Shown here: piece by piece, positions 24,792 through 33,963 of the stretch
Layout: the number at the start of each line of letters is the position of its first letter
How positions within the stretch are numbered: position 1 is the stretch's first letter
From: Marine Group I thaumarchaeote
GTDB taxonomy: Archaea > Thermoproteota > Nitrososphaeria > Nitrososphaerales > Nitrosopumilaceae
Direction: 5' to 3'
DNA length: 64,000 bases
Assembly (NCBI GenBank): GCA_013390375.1
Contig: JACATA010000002.1
Span: forward strand, 1 to 64,000
Position numbers and translations under genes: made by a program
The notes under the pieces: generated by a model
Seen by the model: only the letters and a program-made list of their open reading frames with translations
The model's database searches: none
What the model was told of the DNA's origin: nothing

Positions 24792-26026
24792 AAAAGACAC
24801 ACATTGACATCATTGATCCTATTCATGATTTTGTTAGAGTTTATGATAGCGAGCTGAAAATCATAGACACACCAATTTTTCAGAGACTAAGAAGAATACG
24901 GCAACTTTCAAGCGCACATTTAATCTATCCAGGCGCGCAGCATACCAGATTTGAGCACTCTCTTGGCGTAATGCACATTGCTTCAATGGCTGGCCATGCA
25001 CTTTATGAAAAGGGACTAATTTCTGTTGATGACATTCAAAATTTACGATTTGCCGGTTTGTTACATGACATAGGGCACGGTCCATTTTCACATATTTTTG
25101 AGGAGCTTCTACAAAAGAAAAGACACTCCCATGAGGACATAGGAAAAGAGATCATACTGAAGACAAAGATTGGCGATTTGATTTCAAAAAACGGATACGA
25201 TAAGAGATTCATAACAAAGATGGCTTTCGGCGACTCGAAATTCCAGTTTTTGAATGAAATAATATCTGGTGCTTTAAGTGCTGACATTATGGATTACCTG
25301 CTTAGGGACGGACACTTTACGGGCGCTGAACACGCAAAGATTGACCACAATCGGCTGACATTTTCTTTAGACGTATACAAAAACAAACTGGCACTTGACA
25401 AGTCAGCGCTAGTAAATTTTGAAACTATGATGATATCTAGATATCAGATGTTCAAGGCCGTCTATTTTCATAAGACGGTTAGGGCTGGCGAAGTAATGCT
25501 GCTAGAGTCAATGAATCTAGCAGAAGAGGAACTTGAGCTTACCTCAATGAATCTTGATGATTATCTGAAATTGTCTGACGAAGTAATTCTCTCCAAGCTG
25601 CTAAGCCTTCCTGAACATAATTCCAAACTAAAAACCGCGAAAAAAATTGCTACAGATTATCAAAACAGGAATTTATTCAAACCAGTCTTTGAATTGGCTC
25701 TAACTGGAACTACAATAACAAAAAAGCGCATGCGAGATATTAGAGAAGAGCTTTCAAAAAGTTCCAAGGTAGACATTAATGAAATTTTTGTTGACAGTTC
25801 TAACACATCCTCAATTCCGTTATCTCCATCAAAAAAGGAGTCCAAATCCATTATTCTCTTAGAGGTGGATAACAATAAAACAAAAGCAAAAGAAATACAA
25901 ATTTCAAACATTCAACTTGTTTCGGTAATGTCTGGGTTTATGAAAATTTTAAGGGTTTATACCCCTGCAAAAAATCGAAAAAAAGTTGAAATGGCTGCAA
26001 AATCAATCCTTGGTGATCTGAAATAA
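24788..26026 (+). CDS. HD-domain phosphohydrolase (SAMHD1/dGTPase-like)
   Basis: A 412-residue HD-superfamily enzyme. The metal site is complete: first His in [12 protein letters not shown], the HD pair in [12 protein letters not shown], and the Asp in [11 protein letters not shown]. The start ([27 protein letters not shown] family pattern) and size are those of dNTP triphosphohydrolase-like proteins. Its position between tmk and pyrH and the overlaps on both sides suggest nucleotide-pool control. The true substrate is not known. Confidence 0.85.
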   Translation: MKKTHIDIIDPIHDFVRVYDSELKIIDTPIFQRLRRIRQLSSAHLIYPGAQHTRFEHSLGVMHIASMAGHALYEKGLISVDDIQNLRFAGLLHDIGHGPFSHIFEELLQKKRHSHEDIGKEIILKTKIGDLISKNGYDKRFITKMAFGDSKFQFLNEIISGALSADIMDYLLRDGHFTGAEHAKIDHNRLTFSLDVYKNKLALDKSALVNFETMMISRYQMFKAVYFHKTVRAGEVMLLESMNLAEEELELTSMNLDDYLKLSDEVILSKLLSLPEHNSKLKTAKKIATDYQNRNLFKPVFELALTGTTITKKRMRDIREELSKSSKVDINEIFVDSSNTSSIPLSPSKKESKSIILLEVDNNKTKAKEIQISNIQLVSVMSGFMKILRVYTPAKNRKKVEMAAKSILGDLK

Positions 26027-26700
26027 TGAAAAAAAGAATTGTCATCAAACTTTCCGGTCAAGTGTTTAGTATGGATCAGACAAAGATGTTGAAGGATTAT
26101 GCAACATTTTTTGTAAAGAAAAGCAAAACATACCAACCAGTAATAGTTGCTGGCGGCGGAAAGATTGCACGATATTTTATCTCTCATGCTAGATCATCAG
26201 GAGCAGACGAATCCACTTTAGACGAGCTTGGAATTGAGATATCGCGACTAAACGCCAAGCTGCTGATTTATGCATTAAAGGGCAAGGCTTACCCCCATCC
26301 CCCAACAACTTTGACTGAAGTAAAAAACGCAGTGGACAGCGGTCTCATCGTTGTTGCAGGAGGGCTACATCCAGGTCAAAGTACAAATGGTACTGCTGCA
26401 CTAATTGCAGAAAAAGTAAGGGCAACCGAGTTTCTAAATGCCACTGACGTTGATGGGATATACGACTCGGATCCTAACAAAAATAAAAAAGCTAAAAAAT
26501 TCACACGAATAGACATAAGGGATCTTCGCAACATGTTAGTACGTGAAGATTCGATGGCTGGCGGTTATGATCTTATGGACATTGTTGCACTAAAAGTAAT
26601 TGAGAGATCAAAAATTAAAACAAGAATTATCAAAGCGGACATTAAAACTATTGAAAATGCTATGAAGGGTCTGCGTGTAGGAACCGAGATAGTTCTATAA
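26026..26700 (+). CDS. pyrH: UMP kinase
   Basis: Archaeal-type UMP kinase of the amino-acid-kinase family, 224 residues; converts UMP to UDP. Start VIKLSGQVF is the phosphate-binding element; also [30 protein letters not shown], and the [15 protein letters not shown] motif typical of the family. Its ATG overlaps the HD gene TAA by one base, so tmk-HD-pyrH are one operon for pyrimidine nucleotides. Confidence 0.93.
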   Translation: MKKRIVIKLSGQVFSMDQTKMLKDYATFFVKKSKTYQPVIVAGGGKIARYFISHARSSGADESTLDELGIEISRLNAKLLIYALKGKAYPHPPTTLTEVKNAVDSGLIVVAGGLHPGQSTNGTAALIAEKVRATEFLNATDVDGIYDSDPNKNKKAKKFTRIDIRDLRNMLVREDSMAGGYDLMDIVALKVIERSKIKTRIIKADIKTIENAMKGLRVGTEIVL

Positions 26701-26705
26701 GCTGA

Positions 26706-27059
26706 TTACTTTAACTCGTCTTGCACAGTAGGATATGTGTCAGTCCAAATTTTTATCTCCTTGCTTGGAAATTCGGCAATACCAGAAGCCAAAACTTTGT
26801 CGAGTATTTTTTTTGCTTCTTCCTTCTCTAATGCCTTTGTCTGTGCCTTGGTAAATCCGCCTTCGTCTACCAAAAGTATAACAAAACCGTCATCAGTTTT
26901 AATCACTGTAACAAAAGATTCCTCTCCCACGGGAACAAATTTTCCATCAATCTTCTTAGTGGTAAGAGTTAGCATCGCAAAACCAGATATATCAAACAAA
27001 ACCATTTGCGCTTTGTTTGCTCTCTGCTTTCCAATTTGTACTGCTTGAAAATACTGCAT
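26706..27059 (-). CDS. Conserved hypothetical protein (117 aa)
   Basis: A soluble alpha/beta protein with a first-half antiparallel sheet (KAQMVLFDISGFAMLTL; SFVTVIKTDDGFVILLVD) and a helical second half with Lys-rich segments. No motif or family recognised. It is convergent with pyrH, 5 nt away. Confidence 0.5.
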   Translation of the reverse strand: MQYFQAVQIGKQRANKAQMVLFDISGFAMLTLTTKKIDGKFVPVGEESFVTVIKTDDGFVILLVDEGGFTKAQTKALEKEEAKKILDKVLASGIAEFPSKEIKIWTDTYPTVQDELK

Positions 27060-27083
27060 AATATAATGAGTCTATAGCACTAT

Positions 27084-27677
27084 ATGCACTTTATCTCAAC
27101 ATTTAAGAAATGTACACAAGAATCAAAAACGGTGAATCCTAGAATTATTGTTGGCGCTGCAGCTGGTGTACTTGTTGTAATTCTAGTTGTGTTTACGTTA
27201 ACTGGTACTTCAGTAGTTAGTGACGTGGGGGGAGGATTTTTCTCACCGTCAACTCAGCAGCAGGTATTGCCACTTGAGATAGAATTATTTGACATTTCCA
27301 TACTAGAGGTTACTGAAAAGCAGGCAACGCTTGAAATAAAATTTAAGGTTGCGAATCCAAACTTCAAGTCTGTCATGCTTCAACACATAAAATATTCAGT
27401 CTATCATAATGACGCCCGAATTGCTGTAGGTGGGTTGGGCACTATCCCAGAGGGATTTCTTGCATCTCCAAATTACTTTATCATACTCAATGAAAGACCA
27501 TCTATTATTGGTGAAAAATTTACTATCACAAATACTGGCAACACTCCTGAACTTTGGGAAACATTGACCAAAAACGAACTAAATTGGAGGGTTTCTGGTC
27601 AGGCATTCTTCAACCTTAGTTCGATAACTACAGGGCAGGAAAACACTTTAAAATTTGATTTCTCAGAAAATGATTAG
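27084..27677 (+). CDS. Membrane-anchored LEA14/WHy-like protein
   Basis: A 197-residue protein with an N-terminal membrane helix (RIIVGAAAGVLVVILVVFTLTG), then an outer LEA type 2-like beta-sandwich (EIELFDISILEVTEKQ; ATLEIKFKVANPNFKSVML) with the Asn-Pro-Asn turn of the family. Such domains occur in stress and surface proteins. An in-frame GTG at 27132 would start just before the helix and is the alternative. Confidence 0.65.
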   Translation: MHFISTFKKCTQESKTVNPRIIVGAAAGVLVVILVVFTLTGTSVVSDVGGGFFSPSTQQQVLPLEIELFDISILEVTEKQATLEIKFKVANPNFKSVMLQHIKYSVYHNDARIAVGGLGTIPEGFLASPNYFIILNERPSIIGEKFTITNTGNTPELWETLTKNELNWRVSGQAFFNLSSITTGQENTLKFDFSEND

Positions 27678-27740
27678 TTCTGTATCATAAAATTTGAAAA
27701 TTGTGATTATTTGTAAAAATCTAAAAAAAATTAACAATAC

Positions 27741-27748
27741 TATATATG
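27741..27748 (+). promoter_or_regulatory. TATA-like box for the 37-aa membrane microprotein
   Basis: TATATATG lies 22 nt before the ATG at 27771, matching the distance from box A to the start of a leaderless archaeal transcript. Confidence 0.5.
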
Positions 27749-27770
27749 ATGGAGCTTTAGCATTTCAACA

Positions 27771-27884
27771 ATGGCAGAAGCATCTATGGCAGCATTTGGA
27801 GCAGCAATCGGTGTGTTAATTGCTATGGCAGTCGTAGTGTTTGGACTGCGTGGCAAGGGACATGCAAGAGCACCAGACGCATAA
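27771..27884 (+). CDS. Single-pass membrane microprotein (37 aa)
   Basis: An ATG-started frame: a small Ala-rich N-terminus, one membrane helix (AAFGAAIGVLIAMAVVVFGL) and a basic C-terminus (RGKGHARAPDA). A strong TATA-like box and a T-rich run just after the stop define a separate short transcription unit. It looks like a real, probably well-expressed protein; its function is unknown. Confidence 0.65.
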   Translation: MAEASMAAFGAAIGVLIAMAVVVFGLRGKGHARAPDA

Positions 27885-27892
27885 ATATACCA

Positions 27893-27927
27893 TCTTTTCA
27901 ACTTTTTTATTATTTTTCTACTTTTAG
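27893..27927 (+). terminator. T-rich terminator after the 37-aa membrane microprotein
   Basis: Several T-runs (TTTTCAACTTTTTTATTATTTTTC) follow the stop codon, as in archaeal intrinsic poly-U termination. Confidence 0.4.
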
Positions 27928-27972
27928 ATGAATTTTTACATTTTTATGTTCCAAAATTTTAGCTGATTCGTT

Positions 27973-28674
27973 ATGGGACCTTTATTTGCAGGTGGCGGTG
28001 CTGGCGATAGAGACTATAAGCAGGTTGTAAAAGATGCCTTCGACTCTATTGATGAGGTCGTTTCATTAAAGATTGATACAAAGGACACCAACACAATTTA
28101 CCTCCACGAAGCTACAAAATGTCTGCGGCGTTCCTTCTATGATAGAATTGATCCACTCGAGACTGAACAGACACAATTCAACAAAGTCTTGGGAGGATTG
28201 TTCCGAAAAATGAAATCTAATGCTACTGTTGGCAAGTATGACTTGGATGGAGGACTGACTCTGAAAGGGCAGGCAGACATGATTAAGGATGATGTTGTCT
28301 TGCTCTTTAGATCCATTGACAAGTTTCCAGAAAATCCACTGGCTGTAGATATGTTATACCTAAATGCCTGCATGTGGCTGTTCGACAAAATTGAAGGAAT
28401 TATTGTCTACATCACACCAGACGGAAAAGAGGATTCATTTGTTACAAACAGGAATCAAAAGATGTTTGAGGAGGTGGTTAGGCGAACTAAGGTATTTCAT
28501 GACCTACTAGAGAAGAACAACGCTGATCCAAAAGCAAAGCCACCCATAATAGAGCCGTCACTAGACTGTCTAGATTGCCAATACTATGAAAGATGCTATA
28601 TCAAAAAGAAAACAGGAAGAACAATAACCATATCATCACTGTTTGGCCAGTTTGGTAAGGAAGACACGATTTAA
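27973..28674 (+). CDS. Cas4-like PD-(D/E)XK-fold protein, probably catalytically altered
   Basis: A 233-residue protein laid out like Cas4/Dna2-type nucleases. A Cys lies near the N-terminus in LHEATKCLRRSFYDR. A core strand pair follows (LKGQADMIKDDVVLLFRS), and three Cys stand at the end in CLDCQYYERCYIKKK; with the first Cys these could hold a [4Fe-4S] cluster. But where the family has an acidic residue plus an ExK motif, this protein has VVLLFRS, so nuclease activity is doubtful. No cas genes are near. It may bind DNA ends in repair. Confidence 0.6.
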   Translation: MGPLFAGGGAGDRDYKQVVKDAFDSIDEVVSLKIDTKDTNTIYLHEATKCLRRSFYDRIDPLETEQTQFNKVLGGLFRKMKSNATVGKYDLDGGLTLKGQADMIKDDVVLLFRSIDKFPENPLAVDMLYLNACMWLFDKIEGIIVYITPDGKEDSFVTNRNQKMFEEVVRRTKVFHDLLEKNNADPKAKPPIIEPSLDCLDCQYYERCYIKKKTGRTITISSLFGQFGKEDTI

Positions 28675-28681
28675 TGTACTA

Positions 28682-29350
28682 TTACGTGAATTTTGAAAAG
28701 AATTTTAGAACATCAAATTTTTTAGATTTTGACAATGTCGTAAATCCTGTCAATAACTCATTTTGAATTGCAAAAGCGTTGTCAGATACTTCCTGAAATT
28801 TTGAAATGGTAAACGGCAGAAGATTTTTCAGTTTTCCTTCACAAAAAGCTCTAACGTAAACCTCAAACATCGAATATGTAAATTTTGGCGAAATTTTTAC
28901 TAATGTCTTAACAACATCTGCAAATTCTTTTTCTTTTATTTCAGCCTTTGATAAAAACTCGTCCAAAACAGAGTCTTTTTGGTCAAAATCATCAATCGAT
29001 AAGGCCACAAGAAGTCCTTTAGTTGTAAGTTGGTAGTGTGGCATACCACTCTCCTGCAACGCCTTAGGTCCCCGCTTCAGAGGTAACCGTCCAGCCTCCA
29101 CAACGATGTCTAACGGAATAAGAATTTCATCCAAGTCGCGAAAAACCCCGGAATAGATATTTTTCCAAAGAAGATTATTTTTTTTTGCTATATTCTGGGC
29201 AATAGCCGTACGAGTCGTTAATGTAGAACTGTCTTCCTTGGCAAGATGGGATATGATGTGTCTCTGCCTAATAGCCTCCCCCGTCAGCTGTTCTCTTTTT
29301 GTTTTGAACGTTTCAAATACTGAGAGTTTTGGGAATTGTGGCTTCAACAT
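28682..29350 (-). CDS. Conserved hypothetical protein, possible winged-helix regulator
   Basis: A 222-residue soluble protein from the ATG at 29350 (a TTG five codons upstream is the alternative). The N-terminal half has helices and a turn that could form a winged helix (ISHLAKEDSSTLTTRTAIAQ; HYQLTTKGLLVAL). The C-terminal half is an all-helical bundle. No family is recognised. It is divergent from amt, so it might regulate ammonium uptake; this is only a position-based idea. Confidence 0.5.
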   Translation of the reverse strand: MLKPQFPKLSVFETFKTKREQLTGEAIRQRHIISHLAKEDSSTLTTRTAIAQNIAKKNNLLWKNIYSGVFRDLDEILIPLDIVVEAGRLPLKRGPKALQESGMPHYQLTTKGLLVALSIDDFDQKDSVLDEFLSKAEIKEKEFADVVKTLVKISPKFTYSMFEVYVRAFCEGKLKNLLPFTISKFQEVSDNAFAIQNELLTGFTTLSKSKKFDVLKFFSKFT

Positions 29351-29488
29351 AAACCACCAATGCAATTTTTACCATTCATATCCAGTTTCATGCCTAGAAA
29401 GTGTAACACAATATTAGAATATTATGATAATATCATTATATATGTATATTTAGTTAATGACCTAATTTGTAAATAACACAACTTTAGG

Positions 29489-29496
29489 TTTATAAC
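29489..29496 (+). promoter_or_regulatory. TATA-like box of amt
   Basis: TTTATAAC lies 26 nt before the amt ATG at 29522. A second A+T-rich stretch, with TATATATGTATATTTA, lies further upstream at about 29437-29452. Confidence 0.45.
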
Positions 29497-29521
29497 TAGT
29501 TCAATTCGCGCATGCAATTAG

Positions 29522-31090
29522 ATGAACTCTAAAAATCATAAGTATGCTCTATTACTTATGGTCGCAGTCGCGCTCACCGCGACGGGAGCAATGGCTCAGG
29601 CATATGCCCAATCAATCGTTGATGGAATGGATGGGTATCAAGTCGGAGTACCGGGCGCCGGAATCTATACTGGTAATCCCAACGAATGTTGGTATGATAC
29701 AGATGACGATGGCACACCGGACATGTATTGTTTCATAGATACAGGTGACACTGCGTGGATGTTGACAGCATCATCTCTTGTCTTGTTCATGACTCCAGGG
29801 GTAGCATTCCTTTATGGAGGACTAGCAAGATCAAAGAACGCTGTAAACACAATTGGAATGACATTCATTGTCATTGGACTAATCTCAGTACAATGGGTAC
29901 TGTGGGGATATTCCCTAGCATTTGGACCAGTTGACAATGATGCAAACTTGTTCATGGGTAACCTGGACTACGTTGGTTTCAATCAAGTTTCACACTGGGC
30001 ACCACTAGGTGAACCAGGCTCATGTGAAGGCACTTGGTCTGATTATTACCAAATGCAACAGATGAAAACAACAGGTTATTGTAGTCAAGGATGGCCTGGA
30101 ACAGTTCCACATCAATTGTTTGCAATGTTCCAAGCAACATTCGCCATTATCACACCAGCTCTCATTGTCGGTGGCTTAGTTGACCGAATGAAATTCAGCG
30201 CTCTGGTAATCTTCATACTCTTATGGGGAACCTTCGTGTATGACCCAATTGCACATTGGGTCTGGGGAGGCGGATACATAGGAAACTTGGACTTTGATCC
30301 AGACCTGTCACCTTCGTATGGTCTTGACTTTGCAGGCGGTACTGTAGTTCATATAACTTCAGGATTTGCAGCCCTAGCAGCAGCTCTAGTTCTTGGTAGA
30401 CGACTTGGATATGGAAAGGTTCCAATGGAACCACACAACATACCTATGGTCGTACTGGGAGCTTCAATACTCTGGTTCGGCTGGTTCGGATTCAACGCAG
30501 GAAGCGAAGTATTAGCAGACGGTATTACTGTCAGCGCTTGGACTGTAACTAACACAGCAACTGGCATGGCTTCGGTAACTTGGTTACTGATGTCATGGGG
30601 ACATACTGGAAGACCCAGTATCGCAGGTGCTGCAACTGGTGCAGTAGCAGGCTTGGTAGCAATTACTCCAGCATCTGGTTGGGTTGGCCCTATGGCTTCA
30701 ATCATAATCGGAGTTGCTGCAGGAACCCTCTGTTACGGCGCTGTCGCGTTCAAAAACTCGCGCAAATGGGATGACGCCCTCGATGTATGGGGAGTACACG
30801 GAATAGGCGGTTTCACTGGTGCAGTTTTGACCGGAACACTAGCAAGCCCACACATTTGGGATACCGGTGACGGTATTGGTGCGTGGACTGGAACAGCAGA
30901 AGGATTTGAGCAACAAGCTATTAACATAGTGGCAGCATGTATGTCCGTTGCTTACACGTTCGCTGTGACAATTGCTATACTGAAGATTATGGACGCAATC
31001 TGGCCAGGTGGAATTCGAGTTACTCCAAGAGAGGAGGAAGTCGGATTGGACATCGCCCAGAACGGTGAACGAGCATACGTATTCGAGTGA
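29522..31090 (+). CDS. amt: Ammonium transporter (Amt/MEP/Rh family)
   Basis: A 522-residue ammonium channel in the cell membrane. It starts with a signal-like helix (ALLLMVAVALTATGAMAQAYA), then an outer loop with Asp and Cys, then eleven predicted membrane helices. Key elements are the Asp-Phe-Ala-Gly-Gly segment with the first pore His (DFAGGTVVHITSG) and the second pore His in DVWGVHGIGG. The first helix region (TASSLVLFMTPGVAFLYGG) is typical. Extra Cys-containing loops near 35-70 and 145-175 are usual in thaumarchaeal Amt. No GlnK gene is adjacent. Confidence 0.96.
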   Translation: MNSKNHKYALLLMVAVALTATGAMAQAYAQSIVDGMDGYQVGVPGAGIYTGNPNECWYDTDDDGTPDMYCFIDTGDTAWMLTASSLVLFMTPGVAFLYGGLARSKNAVNTIGMTFIVIGLISVQWVLWGYSLAFGPVDNDANLFMGNLDYVGFNQVSHWAPLGEPGSCEGTWSDYYQMQQMKTTGYCSQGWPGTVPHQLFAMFQATFAIITPALIVGGLVDRMKFSALVIFILLWGTFVYDPIAHWVWGGGYIGNLDFDPDLSPSYGLDFAGGTVVHITSGFAALAAALVLGRRLGYGKVPMEPHNIPMVVLGASILWFGWFGFNAGSEVLADGITVSAWTVTNTATGMASVTWLLMSWGHTGRPSIAGAATGAVAGLVAITPASGWVGPMASIIIGVAAGTLCYGAVAFKNSRKWDDALDVWGVHGIGGFTGAVLTGTLASPHIWDTGDGIGAWTGTAEGFEQQAINIVAACMSVAYTFAVTIAILKIMDAIWPGGIRVTPREEEVGLDIAQNGERAYVFE

Positions 31091-31100
31091 AAAACTCCAT

Positions 31101-31124
31101 CTTTTTTTTCTTTTTTTTATTTTA
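31101..31124 (+). terminator. T-rich terminator after amt
   Basis: Two runs of 8 T separated by C, then more T, begin 11 nt after the amt stop. This fits archaeal poly-U termination. Confidence 0.55.
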
Positions 31125-31164
31125 ATCTAGACAAATTCATTTACCGTCAACAATATACAAAATT

Positions 31165-31938
31165 GTGTTAATCACCACAGCAGAACTAGAGAAAATTATT
31201 GATGATCCTAGTCTTATTTTGATTGACGCAAGGTCCTTCCAAGAATATTCTCAGGGACACATTACAAATGCTGTAAACTTGGACCTTTTCTCCTTTCACT
31301 GGATTGATACAAGCCAGAATGGAATATCTTCCTTTAATGAACAGTTTAGAAAAATTTTTTCGCAGGTAGGCGTCTCGGAAGAAAAAAAAGTAGTTTTCTA
31401 TGATAACGTCTCTGGAATGCTTGCCGCCAGAGGAGTTTGGCTGCTTGAATATTTTTCACATCCCAACGTATCAATGCTTGACGGCGGCATTACAAAATGG
31501 AAGAATGAAGGACGTGCTTGGAATACAATTCCAACTGGCTACAAGCCATCCAATTTTTCTGGAAAGCCCAATCCTAAAGTTTTAGCGGGGTTTGAGTATG
31601 TGTTGGATAACCTTAACAAAATTACAATTTTAGATGTGCGTTCAAAGGAAGAGTTTGATGGTGAACTTGTAAGAGCAGCTAGAGGTGGTCACATACCAAC
31701 ATCAACTAACATAGACTATACTGAAAACATTGCCAATGATGGAACTCTCAAAAATAATGATGATCTTTCTAAACTATATCAAATGCCAAAAGATGCAGAA
31801 GTTGTAACTTATTGTCAAGGGGCATATAGGGCGGCAAATACATTTGTGGTATTAAAGAAAATTGGATTCACAAACGTCAAAGTCTATCTTGGTTCTTGGG
31901 GAGAATGGGGAAACAAACCAGAACTTCCCATAGAATAA
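31165..31938 (+). CDS. Thiosulfate/3-mercaptopyruvate sulfurtransferase (two rhodanese domains)
   Basis: A 257-residue protein with two rhodanese domains. The first (about 1-120) has DARSFQEYSQGHITNAVNLDL but no active Cys at the usual place. The second (about 135-257) has the loop TYCQGAYRA with the catalytic Cys. This is the standard arrangement of the family, which moves sulfane sulfur from thiosulfate or mercaptopyruvate. GTG start. It lies between amt and the ATP synthase operon. Confidence 0.88.
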   Translation: MLITTAELEKIIDDPSLILIDARSFQEYSQGHITNAVNLDLFSFHWIDTSQNGISSFNEQFRKIFSQVGVSEEKKVVFYDNVSGMLAARGVWLLEYFSHPNVSMLDGGITKWKNEGRAWNTIPTGYKPSNFSGKPNPKVLAGFEYVLDNLNKITILDVRSKEEFDGELVRAARGGHIPTSTNIDYTENIANDGTLKNNDDLSKLYQMPKDAEVVTYCQGAYRAANTFVVLKKIGFTNVKVYLGSWGEWGNKPELPIE

Positions 31939-31968
31939 AAAACCTCGATCAAGATTTTCATAATATGG

Positions 31969-31977
31969 TTAATATAA
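31969..31977 (+). promoter_or_regulatory. TATA-like box of the ATP synthase operon
   Basis: TTAATATAA lies 23 nt before the ATG at 32001, supporting that start and a leaderless mRNA. Confidence 0.45.
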
Positions 31978-32000
31978 CGTTAGGGAAGCAGCGAGATCAG

Positions 32001-32333
32001 ATGGCTCATAGCAGGAAAAAATTTTCCTATCTCGCTATTGTTGCGGGGGCTGTTATGTTAGTTATGACATTTGTTACACCTCCAGCTTTTGCTGCTGAGG
32101 GTGGAGATTCAGCATTAGCAAAGCCTATTTTGGCACTTGCTGCTGCTATTGCAATAGCAGGAGGTTTGATCGGTACTGGCAGCGCACAGCAGGGAATAGG
32201 TGCGGCTGGTATGGGAATTATAGCAGAAAAACCAGAAAAGTTTGGTCAAGTTTTATTCTTCTTTGTAATTCCTGAAACACTTTGGATTATTGGTTTCGTT
32301 CTGGGAATTATCCTATTGCTTGATATACTCTAA
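32001..32333 (+). CDS. atpK: A-type ATP synthase subunit K (rotor ring, proteolipid)
   Basis: Membrane rotor subunit, 110 residues. A first hydrophobic stretch (YLAIVAGAVMLVMTFVTPPAFA) looks like a cleavable signal peptide. The two-helix hairpin follows: LALAAAIAIAGGLIGTGSAQ, a polar loop at GIIAEKPEKFG, then FFFVIPETLWIIGFVLG with the ion-binding Glu. I chose the ATG at 32001 because of the TATA box 23 nt upstream; an in-frame ATG at 31965 overlaps that box. Confidence 0.9.
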   Translation: MAHSRKKFSYLAIVAGAVMLVMTFVTPPAFAAEGGDSALAKPILALAAAIAIAGGLIGTGSAQQGIGAAGMGIIAEKPEKFGQVLFFFVIPETLWIIGFVLGIILLLDIL

Positions 32334-32344
32334 GGCAAAGCACC

Positions 32345-32899
32345 ATGAGTATAGATCAATTTGTGACTGAGATTCAAAATAGAAAAAAAAACGAACTTGC
32401 TGATCTTGATAAAAAATTAAACGACAAAAAATCAGAAATTGATGCTAAAAAAAATTCTGTTGTTAAGGAGCTTAAGGAGAACTATGCCAACGAGGCAAAA
32501 ACAAAAGCAGAAAGAGAAGGAGCAAGAATAGTTGAGGCTGGAAAACTTGAAGCCAAGAAGATATTGTTCGATGCAATCAACAAAAATTTAGATTCCACGT
32601 TTGATGTTATCAAAAAAGAGCTAGACGGTTACTCAAAAAAACCGGAATACAACCAAGTCCTACAAAAGTTGGTTGACTATTCAAAGAAAGTGCTTGCTAA
32701 GGAACTAGTAGTTCATTGCCGTGAAGAGGACAAGCAATTTTTCAAGAGTGGGGTAAAAGTTGGTTCTACAATTCAAACTCTAGGCGGTTTTATCGCTGAA
32801 AACAAAGAGGGTACGAAAGAAATTGATTTGACTTTTGAAGAACTGCTTAGAAGTAGCGAAGATGAGATAAAGAATACAATCCTGGAGAAGATACTGTAA
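32345..32899 (+). CDS. atpE: A-type ATP synthase subunit E (peripheral stalk)
   Basis: Stator-stalk subunit, 184 residues. The N-terminal ~95 residues are a Lys/Glu-rich coiled coil (LDKKLNDKKSEIDAKKN) and the C-terminal part is the alpha/beta head (GGFIAENKEGTKEIDLTFEELL). It pairs with subunit H. Its stop overlaps the start of subunit C by one base. Confidence 0.9.
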   Translation: MSIDQFVTEIQNRKKNELADLDKKLNDKKSEIDAKKNSVVKELKENYANEAKTKAEREGARIVEAGKLEAKKILFDAINKNLDSTFDVIKKELDGYSKKPEYNQVLQKLVDYSKKVLAKELVVHCREEDKQFFKSGVKVGSTIQTLGGFIAENKEGTKEIDLTFEELLRSSEDEIKNTILEKIL

Positions 32900-33963
32900 T
32901 GGGCGCATCACAATACGCATCTTCATTTGGAAGGTTACAGTCAATTGCAATAAATTTTCTTTCTGAAGAATTTTTACAAAACCTGCTCAAGGCAAATAGT
33001 GTAACAGAGATGGTCAAGCAATTGGAATCAACTTGGTATGGCGAAGAGATCAAAAAGTCTGCATCAGTGTACAAAGAAGCCGAGCTCTTAGAAGTTGCAT
33101 TTAACCGCCACATTGTTGAAACCAATAAAATTATTTCAGAGGCAACACCATTTAGTGGCAAAAACGCGGTTAGAGCTTATCTTTCTAAATGGGATCTTTA
33201 CAATATAGAATTGATTCTCTCTTCCAAGGCAATGGGAAGAGAAATTACAGAAACTGAATCGTTGCTGATTTCTAGCAGAAATGTTCCCGCAGGAATTGCT
33301 GCCGGTAACATATCACACGATGAGATAAAGATCATTCTTGCTGAAACAACCGTTGATGGCGTAGTTAGCAAACTAACAAAATATGATTATGGTGTTGTCT
33401 TGATGAAGCACTTGGATGAGTTCCAAAAGACTGGAGATTTGGGACCAATGATGTCAGCCCTACACGAAGCATACTATCAAAAGTTGCTCGAGTCACTCAA
33501 GTTCTTCCAGGGAGATGAAGGCTCAATCAGAGAATTAATTCGAGCCGAAATAGACAAGAAAAACATTCTGAATCTTTTGAAGGCAAAGGAATCCAACCTA
33601 GAAAAGGACGTGATAACAAAACATCTTGTTGAAGGCGGAAGAATATCCTCAAAGGAGTTACTTGACAGTTATGAGGTAAAGGACGTTATAGAAATGGTTG
33701 GAAAATTTGATTCTTACTTTAAGCTAACTGATGCTATCGAACAATACAAGACTTCAAAAAGCTTGATTGATTTCGAGGTAGCAATTACAAAATTCATCTT
33801 TACAAACTATGTAAAAAAATTGAGAAACATTGCATTGTCAATCGGGACTATTTTCTATTTTCTATTCAGAGCAGAAAATGAACATGAAAATCTAAAAAGG
33901 ATTACATATGGTAAGCGCTACGATCTTCCAATTGATAAAATCAAGGGGATGTTGTTATTTTGA
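32899..33963 (+). CDS. atpC: A-type ATP synthase subunit C (central stalk-rotor link)
   Basis: A 354-residue all-helical subunit that sits on the rotor ring and holds the central stalk. It starts YASSFGRLQSIAINFLSEEF and ends YDLPIDKIKGMLLF, typical of the family; length is as expected. It is read in the operon order K-E-C-F and overlaps subunit F by 4 bases. Confidence 0.9.
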   Translation: MGASQYASSFGRLQSIAINFLSEEFLQNLLKANSVTEMVKQLESTWYGEEIKKSASVYKEAELLEVAFNRHIVETNKIISEATPFSGKNAVRAYLSKWDLYNIELILSSKAMGREITETESLLISSRNVPAGIAAGNISHDEIKIILAETTVDGVVSKLTKYDYGVVLMKHLDEFQKTGDLGPMMSALHEAYYQKLLESLKFFQGDEGSIRELIRAEIDKKNILNLLKAKESNLEKDVITKHLVEGGRISSKELLDSYEVKDVIEMVGKFDSYFKLTDAIEQYKTSKSLIDFEVAITKFIFTNYVKKLRNIALSIGTIFYFLFRAENEHENLKRITYGKRYDLPIDKIKGMLLF

